DNA of 64,000 nucleotides. Source: Odontocerum albicorne. Taxonomy: Eukaryota; Arthropoda; Insecta; Trichoptera; Odontoceridae. The DNA is taken from contig OX463848.1 of assembly GCA_949825065.1 (NCBI GenBank), positions 30,013,549-30,077,548 of the forward strand, in the 5' to 3' direction. Position 1 is the first letter of the stretch, and the number at the start of each line of letters is the position of its first letter. The notes under the pieces are model-generated. The model did not search any database and was not told where the DNA came from. It was given only the letters and a program-made list of their open reading frames with translations. Both the position numbers and the translations under genes were made by a program. Below are positions 31,460 to 45,500 of this stretch, one piece after another.

Positions 31460-34400
31460 GTATTCAATGTTGTGCAATAGATAACACTTATTTACCGTCT
31501 TTTTATCCCATACTTCATCCATATGCAATATTTTGAGAGTTTGAAATCATTGAATTTAAATTATCATATTCTTATCTCATTTTATCATGCGTTTGTTTAA
31601 CGAAAAATATCGGAAATATCGACTTGTCACCAATGACATTTTATTGTAACTGTTGTATCATTTTTATTTATGCTGATAGTTCAAAACTTGAAAAACACTG
31701 ATATATTCATTCATAATATAAAGACAGTTTTAAAACACTGATATGTTCATTAATAATTTTTAAGTGCTTTTTTTATACATTTACTTGATATCACTCAATT
31801 TGATGCGTTTCTAAGTATTTTACAGCTTCTTGATTTATTGCACAATAAAAATGAAATATTTTTTTACTATAACATTTGACTAATTTAAGATATGTATACA
31901 TAGTTTTGTTATTTACATTTGTGTAGCCTTATGAGAAGATGTATGGAAGTCGAGAAAGCGAAATATGATTGAAAAATCTGGCATCCAAAATTTGAAGATA
32001 TAACATATAGCACTGTAATAGCAAATTTTTCATGCTGCTAAATAAAATTAGTGACGGTGCTAAATTACAGCTGTTCCTAGTATGAGGTGCACTAATCTCA
32101 GCACACTACTTGACACAAGGCATTTATTTATGAGTATATTACATATTGTTTTTTTTTTTTAACAGTTTTTAGAAACTCTGGCCTATGACCTGTAATAAAA
32201 ACACTAGTTTGAGGAAAATATACTTGTAATGAATTAATTATTTACAATATATGTAACTAGCAACAATTCAGTTTTGTTCGTGGCTAGTCTTGTGTATATC
32301 AAATTTTTAACACCCACTGCATTTTCAAACACTGAAAAAAACTGCTTGCTTGCTCCTGTCTTTGACTGCCTCCACAGACTCTTAGCACTGAAAGTGCTGC
32401 TCCCTTACGGTGTGCTTTCCAAGGTTCTAGCCATGATCTAGGCCTTGTGCCAGGACTCGGAATGATGTGTAAGGATAGTTAGTAGTTCACCTGAGTGGTT
32501 CAGGATTACAACTGGAGTCCGGCAGCACTATGTCTTCGATTCCTTGAGTTTTATCAGTTTATGAGTTTTCTACTCAGAAATCCATAGAGTGTATGAGGGA
32601 CTTCCCTCAAAGATTGGCAACTGATTGGACTGTAGTGAATTTGGATGACATTGAATATGTGGATGATATCGCCTTGTTAGGAGTCTCTGTGCATGTCAGA
32701 CTATTTGGTGCCTACATGTCGCGTATTTACTGTACGGCTCTGAATCTTGCCATGCTGTAAATGATTTTACTCAAAACATTCTTCTGCACTCAACCTCTTT
32801 GAATTAAAAAAAAAATCGGATATTATTTACTGAATTTATTTCCACCTTAAAATATGCACTAAAAGTTTTATGATTAATATTATGACAAAAAACATGCACA
32901 CTGTCAGGTTTTATTTGCTCATAAAAATTGTGTTTTATATATTGCAAAACAACATCTATGAAAAATATTTGAAGAACTATCTACACCATTGGTCCTAGAT
33001 TAAAAAGATACACATACCTACTCAATGTTATTTTATATTTACTACTAAACTTCAACTGTTCAGTCTCTTTTCACATTCCCATTAAACTGAGATTATCTCC
33101 CCTCTTTTAATTGAGATCAGTTACAAATAAACCAGTTTATTGTCCTTTATTTGTTAATTGAAGCTTTTTCAGTTGTTTTTTTGGTTTTTGACATAATAAA
33201 TCATACATACATCATGCCATTTCCCTATCGGAGCAAGCAGAGAAGACAGAGTGCCAGACTTTCCTATCTCAACACACGTCCTTCGCCTCTTTTATATCCG
33301 TACACCTTACCCAACTCTTACGATTTCTCTGACTTCACATTTCTTTCTTTCAAAATATTCACTTGATCTAACCATGCTTTCCTTGCTTGCCCAAACCATC
33401 TCAATGTACTCTTATATCGACACATCAGCCATAAATTCGCATTCATCCCTAATCAATTTATTCTGTATTCTGTCATACATTGTCACCGCATGTATTCTCA
33501 GTGCTGCTGCATTTCTACGGAATTTATTTGGCTCCTTTTAGTCTATTTCCACTTCCTCGTTTCACTCCCATACATCAAAGTTTGTACTTTAGTACTGTTT
33601 TGGACTATCATAATCACTCGTGAAAATATTAAATATATATTTTTTTTGTATAAATTTTTAATAGTAACAATGTTTTTCTACATGTTTGTAACTCTCTCGG
33701 GAATATGAACAAACTAATTGTGAATTATTTTGTATCCATAATCCCTGTGATATAAATGGATATAGTTCTTTGCAATTGTGACTCGACAGTTGGAGGAGAA
33801 GCTTTGAGTGTTTACTGATGAGAAGCTGTGTCTTAGTGTTCAAAGCTCTGAATGGCGTGACACTGCAGTATATGATTATACGTTAGGGATATACCCTCCG
33901 TGAGATGTGCTAGTTGTCTGGGTACCAGAATGTTAACCATCTAGTTGAGGTGGTCTACCCCAATTGAGTAGCTGGCCCTATAGCATGGTATAGACTTTGT
34001 CTGGAGTATAGGTAGACTGAGGACATAGATACATTCAAGAGGATTCTTAAGTAAACACCAATGAAAGCAGCTATAGTATATCAATGCTTGATTTGATTTT
34101 TCTAGATTTTTCCAAAAAAAATTGGGGGTCGACGACAGCAAAAATAGACCCCTTTACTACTGCTGTTTATTTGTTACTTCAAAATATATATGATTCCAAT
34201 AGGTACCTAATTAAAAATATTTGTACTTATTTTGAATTTACATATTTATTTCATAAATGTCAAAAATTAAAAAAAACTGCTCGTATTTTTTTCCTTTCAT
34301 TTTCGTCAGCGCAGATTTCAATATTAAATGTTGCACAAGATAATGCCATTAATCCGTAGTCATTTTATCGTTTTCAATCCTTAATTACAAGTGATTAAAA

Positions 34401-37400
34401 TGAAAAGTTTGATATCTAGTGAAATATTTAATATCGAGTACGTTACAAACTTATTAATTGAATAAGTAAGGTAAATAACTAGGGGGATGACGGTTTTAAA
34501 AGTTTTTGGTAAAGAGGTGTGCGGCCGAAAAAAGTTTGGGAACTCTTGCTGTAGAACAATATGATGTGACTCGTACAGAATAAAATGATTAAGACTGCCT
34601 CTGTCTATAAAATGTCTAGTTTACAATTTTACTTGCGGAATGTCATGTATCGAATTCTTACACGTTTGCATTAAATCCTTTTGCATATACTTTCAAAAAA
34701 TATTGACTCGGCGATCTTATTTCAGTCGGAATATAATTAGTTTATTTGCAAACAGTAATTTATTTCTTTTTTTATAGTATACATAAGATATAAAGTATAC
34801 ATATAGATAACATATACGTATAATGATTTGTCAGTTGGAAAATGATTCTCGAGTAGACAAAGTATTATTTACTAAGTGAATGTAGATTACACCAGCAATT
34901 TGTTTATAAACATTTGTCTTCTAATAATTTATCATACGTATCAACTGTTAGTTTTTTTAATTTTTCGTATAAAGTATAGGAGAGTTTTAAAAATAAATAT
35001 TTTTCTTTTCAGGTCATCTTTACATCCATGTCTCAACCATTCAAAAATCTTGATGCGAAGCCTTATAGAATTTCATTGTTTGAGAAGAAATATAAAATAT
35101 GTTTTGCTGATGAAAATGTAAAGGGAGCCTACCAAAAGTTACTGGAACATCATTGCAAAAAATGTGATGAGAATACCCCACCTTTCAAGAATTTGGAATC
35201 CCTTAAAGAGCATCTACGTAAAGAGCATGAAGTCTACTTTTGCGATCTATGTGTTCAAAATTTAAAGGTAAATATAAGAACTTATATCAGGTCATACCAC
35301 AAGTAACATCTTTCTGGTTGGTTGGAAAAGATTGCCACATGGCAATAAACTCGCCAGGTTAAAAGAAAAAATTTAAAAAAGTAATGCGATATTTCTAATT
35401 TCTCGAAAATGGTTAATTAATTATGATGAAACAATAGCAGATAGGTTGTTGTGTAAGCACTGTTAAAAAGTGGATTTTTTCCTTATTAGTTGAGTAAAAT
35501 TTCAGTGATGTAGGCACCCTTGGAAAAAAGTGTCTAAAATTCATGTCATTAATGTTTTGATTTGAGATTGTTTGCAATGCAATGGTAACAGTAAATAAAT
35601 TATTCCAGATTAAGCATTACAGTTAAGTGTACGCCAAGGACAAAGATAGTTCCAGGGTTTTCAATTTAAGAACTATCGCATCAAAAAAGAACCAATGTTT
35701 GGACATCCATAAGAGTTTGATTATGATCTGTTTTGAATTTACATGTTACGACATTTAACATGTATTTTTTTGACAAAATCATATTGTAGTTCTCTAGTAA
35801 GTGTATTAAAATAGTGAATTTGCTGAAGAAAAACTGGGTTCTTTTTGTCACATTCTTCGCAATATAAATATAACAATATGAATCAAAGTCAAATCATTAC
35901 TATAAAGGTTGGTATATGACTAACAAAAGATTTTTCTAATCAATATATGACAAATTATTTGTGAAAAGATGTATGAAAATGTAAATATACTTACATTTGT
36001 CAACACTGTATTTAATACGATAAAGGTGAGTGCCTGATATGTATCATAAGAGAAGATGTAGTTTAGAATTATATTCCAACAGCAGAACACTGTGAATGAT
36101 ATGAACAATAAAATATTGCATAGAAACAATTGATTAAAACTATACAGTTTTAACTGAGTCCAAAAACATTTGTAAGACAATGAATAGTAAAACTTTTTTT
36201 TTTTTTTATTGACTCAAGGTCATCATAAATTGAAAAATTCGATATGTTGCTCTATAGCTGAATTTCTTTCAACCAATCATCATTATTTAGATAATTATTG
36301 ATATAATATTAGGTCCTTACATATGAAATTGGCGTTTTGCCGTACTGGCAACTTTGATCTCAAATATCTTCTCTTTGGTTAGGAATTCCAAATTCAAATT
36401 TATACAGCTATTTACTCAAGTATTTGTGTTTCGAAAATTATAATTCATTTGTTTTTTCCTCAATTGTTTTTTTTCTTTGCGTCACTCAGTTTACAAAATG
36501 GAAAACTTGAAATATCGCGTTATTTAAGAGTACGAGTTCCACCGTGGCACCAGTGCTGCAGAAACGGCTCGAAGGATTAATTATGTGTATGGCGACGGTG
36601 CCGCAAAAGAAAACACAGTGCGTTTTTGGTTCCAACGTTTTCGTTCTGGAAATTTCGACCTGCAGAAAAAGCCCCGTGGACGGCCGGAGACCAAAGTTGA
36701 TAATGAAGAATTGAAGGCTATTGTGGAAGCGGATCCATCGCAAACCACGTCCGAGTTAGCTGCAGGCTGCGGTGTTAGTGATAAAACTGTTTTAATCCAC
36801 TTGAAGCAAATTGGGAAGGTGAAAAAGCTTGAAAGGTGGGTACCTCACGAATTGAGTGAAGCAAATCAACAAACGCGCGTTGACTGCTGCGTTGCATTAC
36901 TCAACCGGCACAATAATGAAGGGATTTTGAATCGAATCATTACCTGTGATGAAAAGTGGATCCTGTATGATAATCGGAAGCGCTCATCGCAATGGCTGAA
37001 CCCTGCCGAACCAGCCAAACCATGCCCCAAGCGAAAATTGACTCCAAAAAAGTTACTTGTGAGCGTTTGGTGGACTAGTGCTGGTGTCGTTCACTACAGC
37101 TTTCTTAAATCTGGCCAGACGATTACGGCAGATGTCTATTGTCAGCAACTGCAAACCATGATGGAAAAGCTAGCTGCTAAACAACCGAGGCTGGTTAATC
37201 GCTCTAGGCCACTGCTGCTTCATGATAACGCTAGACCACACACTGCACAACAGACGGCTACCAAATTAGAAGAGCTTCAATTGGAATGTCTAAGACATCC
37301 ACCGTACTCTCCGGACCTTGCCCCAACAGATTCCTATTTTTTTCGAAATTTGGATAACTTCTTGCAAGGGAAAAAATTCAACTCCGATGGGGCAGTCCAA

Positions 37401-39560
37401 ACCGACTTCAAAGATTTTATTGATTCCCGTCCGAATGGTTTTTTTAGTAAAGGGATCGATGAACTATCTATGAGATGGCAAAAGTGCATAGATAGCAATG
37501 GTACATACTTTGATTAAATAAATATATTATATTAAAAAAAAATCAACTTTATGTTCCTCCCAAACAAAACGCCAATTTCATATGTAAGGACCTAATATTA
37601 TGGTCATTTTTGGAGCTTAATGAAGAAGAAAAAAGCAGAGACAAATAACGAGGAAAAAACAAATTTCTAGGAACGTCTCGGATTGAGAATGAGAATTGTG
37701 AAAGATTTAATAACTCTCTAAAAGTGTAATGAATTTGGAACAACCCAGAAATCAATTATGGCACTCCAGAATCAGTAAAAATATTCTTACCTGTACACGC
37801 CAAATGAAATGAATATTTTGGATTTTTTCAGATATTTACTAGCGAGAGAAAGTGTTATACAAGGCAGCAATTAGGGTTCCATAGAAGAAAAGGTGACCCG
37901 GATGATACATCTCATAAGTAAGTTTCTTCAAAACATTGGGAACAATGATTTATAAAAAGAATCAATAGTCTTAAATCCTTGGGCAGATTTCTTTAGTAAT
38001 AAGCAGAAGCACTATACAATATCCAATAACAATACATGATAGTGTGTTGGAGTCCTCCTTGGGCAGATTTCTATAGTAATAAGCAGAAGCACTATATAAT
38101 ATCCAATAACAATACATGATAGTGTGTTGGAGTTCTCCTTGGGCAGATTTCTATAGTAATAAGCAGAAGCACTATACTAGGTTAGTCAATAAGTTTTGAA
38201 AGCGGAAATGAAAATACATTTTTTTTGGGGGGAAATCACTTTTATTGCTCAGTATAGTCTCCCATAAGATCAATACACTTGGTCCAACGATCTTCCAACT
38301 TTGTTGTCCCATCACGGAAGTGACTTTCTGGAAGGCCTGCAAAATACTCCTCTACGACGGCTATAACCTCTTAGTTTGATGAAAAATGCTTTCCACGAAG
38401 GAATTTTTTGAGGTGTGAGAACAGCCAGAAGTCAGAGGGAGCTAAATCTAGCGAATAGGGTGGATGCTGCAACAATTCGTACCCCAATTCACTGATTTTC
38501 GCGATGGTTTTTTGAGCTGTGTGACTAGGTGCATTGTCTTGATGAAAAATTATTTTTTTCTTCTGCAAACCGGGTCTTTTTTCACAAATTTTTTCATCCA
38601 ACTGGTCCAAAAGGTCACAATAATAATCAGAGTTGATTGTCTTACCAGTTTGGAGATAATCTATCAATAAAATTCCTTTTGCATCCCAAAAAACTGACGC
38701 TAACACCTTCTTGGCCAATTTCTGGACACGAACTCGCTTCGGAGCCAAAGTGCCTGGTTCACACCACTCCTTAGCCTCTTGTTTTGATTCAGGATCATGG
38801 TGGTAGACCCAAGCCTCATCCATAGTGATGAATCGACGCAGAAAATCCTTTTTATCCTTTCGAAATTGCTCCAAATGTTGCTCAGAAAGTCGCATTGAAC
38901 AAGTTTTTGTTGCATTGTTAGCAAATGCGGCACCCATTGGGCACACAGTTTTTTGAAACCCAAAACTTCAGCCAAAATATGCCATGTTGTTCCATGTGAG
39001 ATGCCTATGGTGTCAACTATCACATCCACAGTCGATCGATGATCTTCCAAAACCATATCCTGTATTTTCGCTATGATTTCTGGTATTGATGCACTTTTTG
39101 GACGTCCTGAGCGTGGATCGTCTTCAACGCTTGTACGGCCACGCTTAAACTCCAAAACCCATCGGTGAACGATTGGAAATGAAGGAGAATACTCCTTTAA
39201 TACTTTCACCATCTTTGCATGGATCTCAGTAGCCGATAAACCTTCCAAAACAAAGAATTTAATCACTGCACGATATTCGGATTTTTCCATTGTTAAAAAA
39301 TACACTGACATGTCAACTTCAAATGGCTTGTAAACAAAGAATGAATTGACAGATCGAAATGAAATTTTGAGTACGTTCTTATGAAAGATGAAATATTAAA
39401 ATGGCGTAGAAATTTTGGTTTTCTACTGCTCCATAGATGTCGCTTTCAAAACTTATTGACTAACCTAGTACAATATCCAATGACAATACATGATAGTGTG
39501 TTGAAGTCCTTGACTTATGAAAGTGAATCTCAGACTTGGCAGAAGAAAGATAAAAGGTAG

Positions 39561-39591
<31 letters not shown>

Positions 39592-42500
39592 GGAGATGAA
39601 GAAAACTTATTAAAAACAATTATATATAAGAAATGCGAAACTCTTAAATATTTTTCTTCCCTAACAGGGGCCACCCGCTATGTGAGTTTTGTGACACCCG
39701 CTATATGGATACAGACGAGCTGTTTCGCCACCTCAGGAAAGACCATCTCTATTGCCATCTGTGTGATGCAGATGGATATCACCGCTTTTATGGCTCCTAC
39801 TCCACTCTCAAAGACCACTTCCGAAGGGACCATTATCTCTGTGAGGAGGGGGAGTGCGGAGAACAGAACTTAACCGGAGTCTTCAGAAGTGACATTGATT
39901 TGAAAGGTAGGTTAACTCTATTAGAATCGGTAAATTCAACTCTATTTTGATCATTGCAGTAAACAATTCAATTCTGAAAAGATTGAATGTTAAGAACGTA
40001 TCTAGAGTAAAATCTTTTTAAGCTACATTAATTTGAAGGATACAATTCTTTGGTATCAATTCACTCTTTCCAGAGTAATCATTCTTATCATGAATTGTAA
40101 GTTTTAGCATTCCACACTATTGTCGTGAGCCTGCACAACTGCCGTTGAGAGTAACCATGTGAAAACTGTGACCAATTGAAGAATCTTCTCTAGAAAAACT
40201 GATAAGAAGTTCTTTCAAAAGTGATTCAAATAGAATTGATTTTGTACATACACGTAATATTATCTCTTATGGTAATTTAGTTACGTGGAATATTTTTATA
40301 TTATTACAACTGACGCAATAAAAGTTCCATTTTCATCATTAAAATCCATCGATAGTCTTAGATCAGTCATTGGTGTATTTTTAACTATCATCAAATCAGC
40401 AATTTCACTCAAATAAATGGCATAAATGACAATAATTAAGTTTACCATAGCTGACATATAATTAAATTTAATAGACAAAATAGTTAATATTCCTTGGTAT
40501 TTTAAAATTTTGACATTTGATCTAGAGTAGACTGATTTTTTCAAATATTTAGTAATGTATTATTTTTTTCAAATACATATATATATTTAATCACGCTATA
40601 CCTGTCTAGAATAAGCAGAAAGGACAGATATCCACGCCTTTCTATCTATGTGCACAGCATTTGCTTCTTCCACATCCATTTATCTCATACATGTTCTATT
40701 TCTCATAATTCTTACCTTTCATTCAGTCTAAATGTCTGCAACTATGTACTTGCATTCTTTTCTTAATCTACTTCTTACTCACTATAATAATTTCAGATAC
40801 ATATTTGTATTGTACAGACATGAAACCTATGATAGGTTTTTACTAATAAAAAATTTTTTTCATGAAAGGAGAAACACACCAAATCATTGAGATAATACAA
40901 TACCTGGCGAGAGCTTCGGTAAAATGAAAAACTCATTTTACCGCCATTATTATCACATCTACATAAATTAAGCCATTTACATCCAAATCTGCCGTTTTAC
41001 AGCTCTTGTTTCTTTATGCACGTATACAATTCACACTTCCATGAAATTTACCTATTGCACACAATATACTGATTAATTACAGCGCGATAATTACCACAAT
41101 CCCAATTCAACCCTTTTCCTTTTTATAGGGAAACTATAACTGCCCTTCAAGAGTCCTTGGATATGTACCCTGTTTTCCTCAACATCTATTGATAACCTCA
41201 CACATTCATTTATTTAGTATTTTATCTCCAGATGAGACATATTCAAGGGTTATCTATATCTAATTGAGACCCATCTGCTTTTCCTTTTTATTTTTATACA
41301 GTTGACTGCCTTCTTTACCTACAACAATGTTATTTTTCTTATATAATTCATGGAATAAACACAATTTATCTTAATGTGGAGATATGATTCAAGTAATAAT
41401 TATATACTTGAAGAAAGACTTACACTGTGTTCAAGTCATTTCAAGTGCTGATTACCTTTTTATAACTATCAACAAAGTAAATGCCAGGATAAATAGGTCA
41501 AGCATGGCCCATTTCACTGTACAAATAACCTCCAACACCAATGCATACTTTAACACCATTTCCACAGTATTAATCTTAATTTTATTCTTCTGGCAAGTTC
41601 AAGCTTCTCTTCCATATGTCAAGGTGGGCATCAACACACTTACATATCATTTTTACTGTTTTTGATATATCACTTGTATATTACATTAAGTGCTTAATTA
41701 ACCTTGTTCTCTATCGCTACCCTTCTTTCGATGTCCCTTTCAACTTACCCACCTGTTTCAGTTTCTCGAAGATAACCCATGAATCGCAAACAATCTTTCT
41801 ATAACCTTCGACTTGACTATATTAATTTTCAAACCTTTTACTAGGCATCTCCCATACGGCTCACTTATCATATCCTTAAATCTTCTTAATTTTATCAAGC
41901 ATAACCATTATCCGCATACAAAAGTCAATATACATTCATTTCACTCATTTTTATACCTTTCCCATTTTATAAATCACCCACATATGAATCTATATATAAA
42001 TTGAAACCCCAAGGTGACATCACGCATTCTTGATTTACACTAGTAATTATAAACATTCAGTAAGTACTCCATTTACTTACTCACTTACTACTGTCTTCAA
42101 TACAGCAAGGATAAATACTACTGTTTTTGTACAGCAAGGCAATTGCTGTATTTAAAACTTATTCATTTATTATTCTTTCTCTTCACCAATTTACTTTTGG
42201 ACATCTCCAATATTTTTCAATATGTTTTATTGTGTCATTTTCACTAGACTATTCTGTTCCTATTAGCGATAGTTAATTTTTTTTTTTTTAAATTGGCAAT
42301 CCACCAAAACTAGTATGATTTGTGCCACCAAACCGAAGACATTATGCAATTATATGAGTCAATATAAAAAAAAAAAATTCAAATAATGACAATTCTAGAT
42401 AATTCAAAGTTGCAATAGATTAAGCTTAAAAAATTTACGATCGATCTATAAATGGAAAAGTTCATCAAAGAAAGAAGAAACGCAACATTCCTTTGACGCA

Positions 42501-45500
42501 GTAAAGAATTCACAACTGAAAATATATCACTCATTTGTCTACACATATAATCATTTCTTATTTTAATATTTAGTACAGTGCAAAAGTTATTTAATCAGAA
42601 ACTTTTTTCTACTTTCTCATCCTTCTCATGACTTTTCTTAAAAATATGTCGTCATTCATCTTTTGCTGTATAATTTCTTTGGCAAAACATTGTAGAGTTT
42701 CTTTGAATGAAACCTAACATTATATGTTTAAAAGTGATTTTAAAGTCAACAACGGACTAAATATGTTTCTTTTGTAATGTTTGGATTATAACTGTTGCAC
42801 AGCTCACAAGGCATCAGAACATGGGCGTGGACTGAGCAAGCAGGCGGCGCGGCAGGCGCGCACCCTGGAACTACAATTCACACTTACACCACGCCCCAAC
42901 TTACCTCGGACGCATCATCGTCCTGACAGGTATTTCTCATCACCAAACATACATGTGTATAGTAATAATAATAATAATTTTATATTTAGAGAGCAGACTC
43001 CTAAAGGGTACTCTAACTCGGCATTCAAACTTATTATTGACGGATTAAAAATATATTTGTTAAGTGTAAGGATAGGAAGATGTTGGCTACGTCACATTAC
43101 ATTAGGTACTTCCCCACATCTGCACATGTTTGGTAAAAAAGAACGCTGAAAATTTATCAAGGGAAAATGAACTGCAAAGAAACCTTTGTAGATCTTCTGA
43201 TATGTGATAGTGACACATTCGGCTGTAGGTGTAGTATTCATACATAACATAAATTTTGATAAGACCTCCCAAAAAAGGTTGTCTTCAAGTGCTTCCTAAA
43301 GCTGCACCCGCCACCCCTATCTCTAACACTAAGAGATGGACCATTCCACACCATAGGACCATCAACGGCGAAAACTTTTATCGCAATACCCCCCCTTATT
43401 GGATCGATACAATTCAGAACAATCAATTTATTTTATGATGACAAAATCGACCTCAAAGGTATATTATCCGAAGGAATATTTCTCAGATACAGATTCAAAA
43501 CATGCAATGGAAGCATCCCATTAAGGGGCTTGAATACGAAGAGACAAAGTTGAAAATCAATCCGTTCACGACACTTAAGTCGATGTAGACTTTTTTAGAA
43601 GTGGATTAATATAACAATATTTCTGCCTACTATATATCAGACTAGCAACTATATTAAAAACAGACTGGTGTATAGAAATTTACCAATCAGGCTAGAATTA
43701 TAATAATCCAAATCGACATGGCAAATGAATTTCTAAGAGTTTGTATCTCTTTTATTGAAAGACATTGATGTACAAATTTGAACTCTAAGATTATATATGT
43801 ATAAGAAACGGAAGAAACCGCATAACCAATTTGTCTATTGTAAGAGAGTTTACTATCAAGAAAGACACCAAAGAATTTGATGATATCTCTGTGAATTCTG
43901 TTGAATTGAGAACTCAGAATTAATATTAACAAGCAAATTGTATGATGTGATCTTTAATATATGCAACAAACTAGAACAGCGATTCCCAATGGGAGGCAAT
44001 ATTTCATTTTTATGGGGAGCCTTTAGTGGTAAAATAGTTAATCAGTATATGTACGGGTGTTTTTGTCTCTTCATGTGTGGTAATGTTACTGCAAGTTCCA
44101 TGCCTAGTCCAGCGGTTCTAAATCTGAAGGCGGAAGACAATATTGTTTTCGGCTCAATTACTGGAGCCGAAAACAATATTGTCTTTCAACTGCGCTCTTT
44201 AGTATGTCTGAATCACCAATTTGGATATAGTGAAAGGTACCACACGAAAGGAGGGCATTAGGGTTTTCAAGGGGTCTTTGTTGTTTTTAATAAATATTTC
44301 AGTAATAAAACAAATCTTAGCCTGACGTATGGCTCACTTGTCAAGTTCATTCTTCTCAAAACTGCATTATGTTTTCAGTTACATCTATGGCACTGTATAT
44401 GTGTGGAATGAAAATTTGTTCATGAAAAACTAGAACCACATTACAAGAACTAAAAATATCCAATGTTATACTAGGCTGGTGTCTACTTAGATGCTCCAAG
44501 AAATGTTGGTTCAGAAATGGTTGAGCTCTAGGATTTAATAGGATATAAAGAATTGAAAACTCACAAGTAATTTAAAAAGAATAGTAAGAATCATATACGA
44601 GGGTAGTCCCAAAAGTACCCGACCTAACAAAGAAAACACAAAAAATTTGGGAAAAAATATTTTTAATTTCTCAACATAGTCTCCTTTCAGCTCCACACAC
44701 TTTTCCCAGCAATGTTCAATAGCTTCGATACCCTGTTTATAGTGAGAACCGTCGAGCGCCTCAAAATAGCCATCAACCGCAGATTCCACCTCTTCATTGT
44801 TGGCAAATCTTTTACCACCGAGCCATTTTTTTAAGGTTGGAAAAAGAAAATAATCCGAGGGGGTTAAATCTGGCGAATAGGGTGCGTGAGGAAGCAATTC
44901 GAACTTTAATTCATTGATTTTGGCCACCGCGATAACGGATGTGTGAACTGGTGCATTGTCTTGATGAAACAACACTTTCTTTTTCGCCAAATGCGGCCGT
45001 TTTTTCTTGATTTCATCACTCAAACGCTGCAATAAATTTGCATAATACTCGCCGTTGATTGTTTTTCCTTTTTGAACATAATCAATGAAAATTATCCCAC
45101 GCGCATCCCAAAAAACTAACGCCATGACCTTGCCTGCAGATGGAACTGTCTTTGCCTTTTTTGGAGCCGATTCTCCCCTTTCAGTCCATTGTTTTGACTG
45201 TTTCTTCGTCTCAGGTGTGAAGTGATGAACACATGTTTCATCCATTGTTATGAATCGACGCAAAAACTCGGCTTTATTGCTGTGAAACATCGCCAAACAC
45301 TCGATTGAAACATCCTCACGATACTGTTTTTGTTCTATTGTGAGCAAACGCGGCACCCATCTTGCGCACAGCTTTCTCATGTCCAAATTTTCAGTCAATA
45401 TGCGATGTCCAGCACTTTTTGAAATGTCTGCTAGCTCGCGCACTTTCAATCGACGGTCATCCAATACCATTTTGTGGATTTTCTTTACCATTTCTGGCGT

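Larger units (their letters stand above)
31460..35012. other. ZNF598 intron 1
   Basis: Contains four separate TE remnants listed below; 31460-32450 and 34560-35010 have nothing recognisable. Confidence 0.5.

Noticed and set aside
35920..36180. 86-codon hydrophobic minus-strand ORF
   Set aside because: AT-rich sequence gives Phe/Ile/Leu-rich frames by chance; no family motif, no splice partner.
37981..38174. Regular 80-bp repeats considered as CRISPR-like
   Set aside because: The whole unit repeats without variable spacers, and the sequence is eukaryotic intron.
39465..39674. Minus-strand ORF with a His-Thr run
   Set aside because: Produced by the (GT)n microsatellite and the end of mariner B2.
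43977..44262. CAGCGATTCCCAATGGG at 43977, considered as a hAT element start
   Set aside because: No matching inverted end and no 8-bp target duplication could be found.
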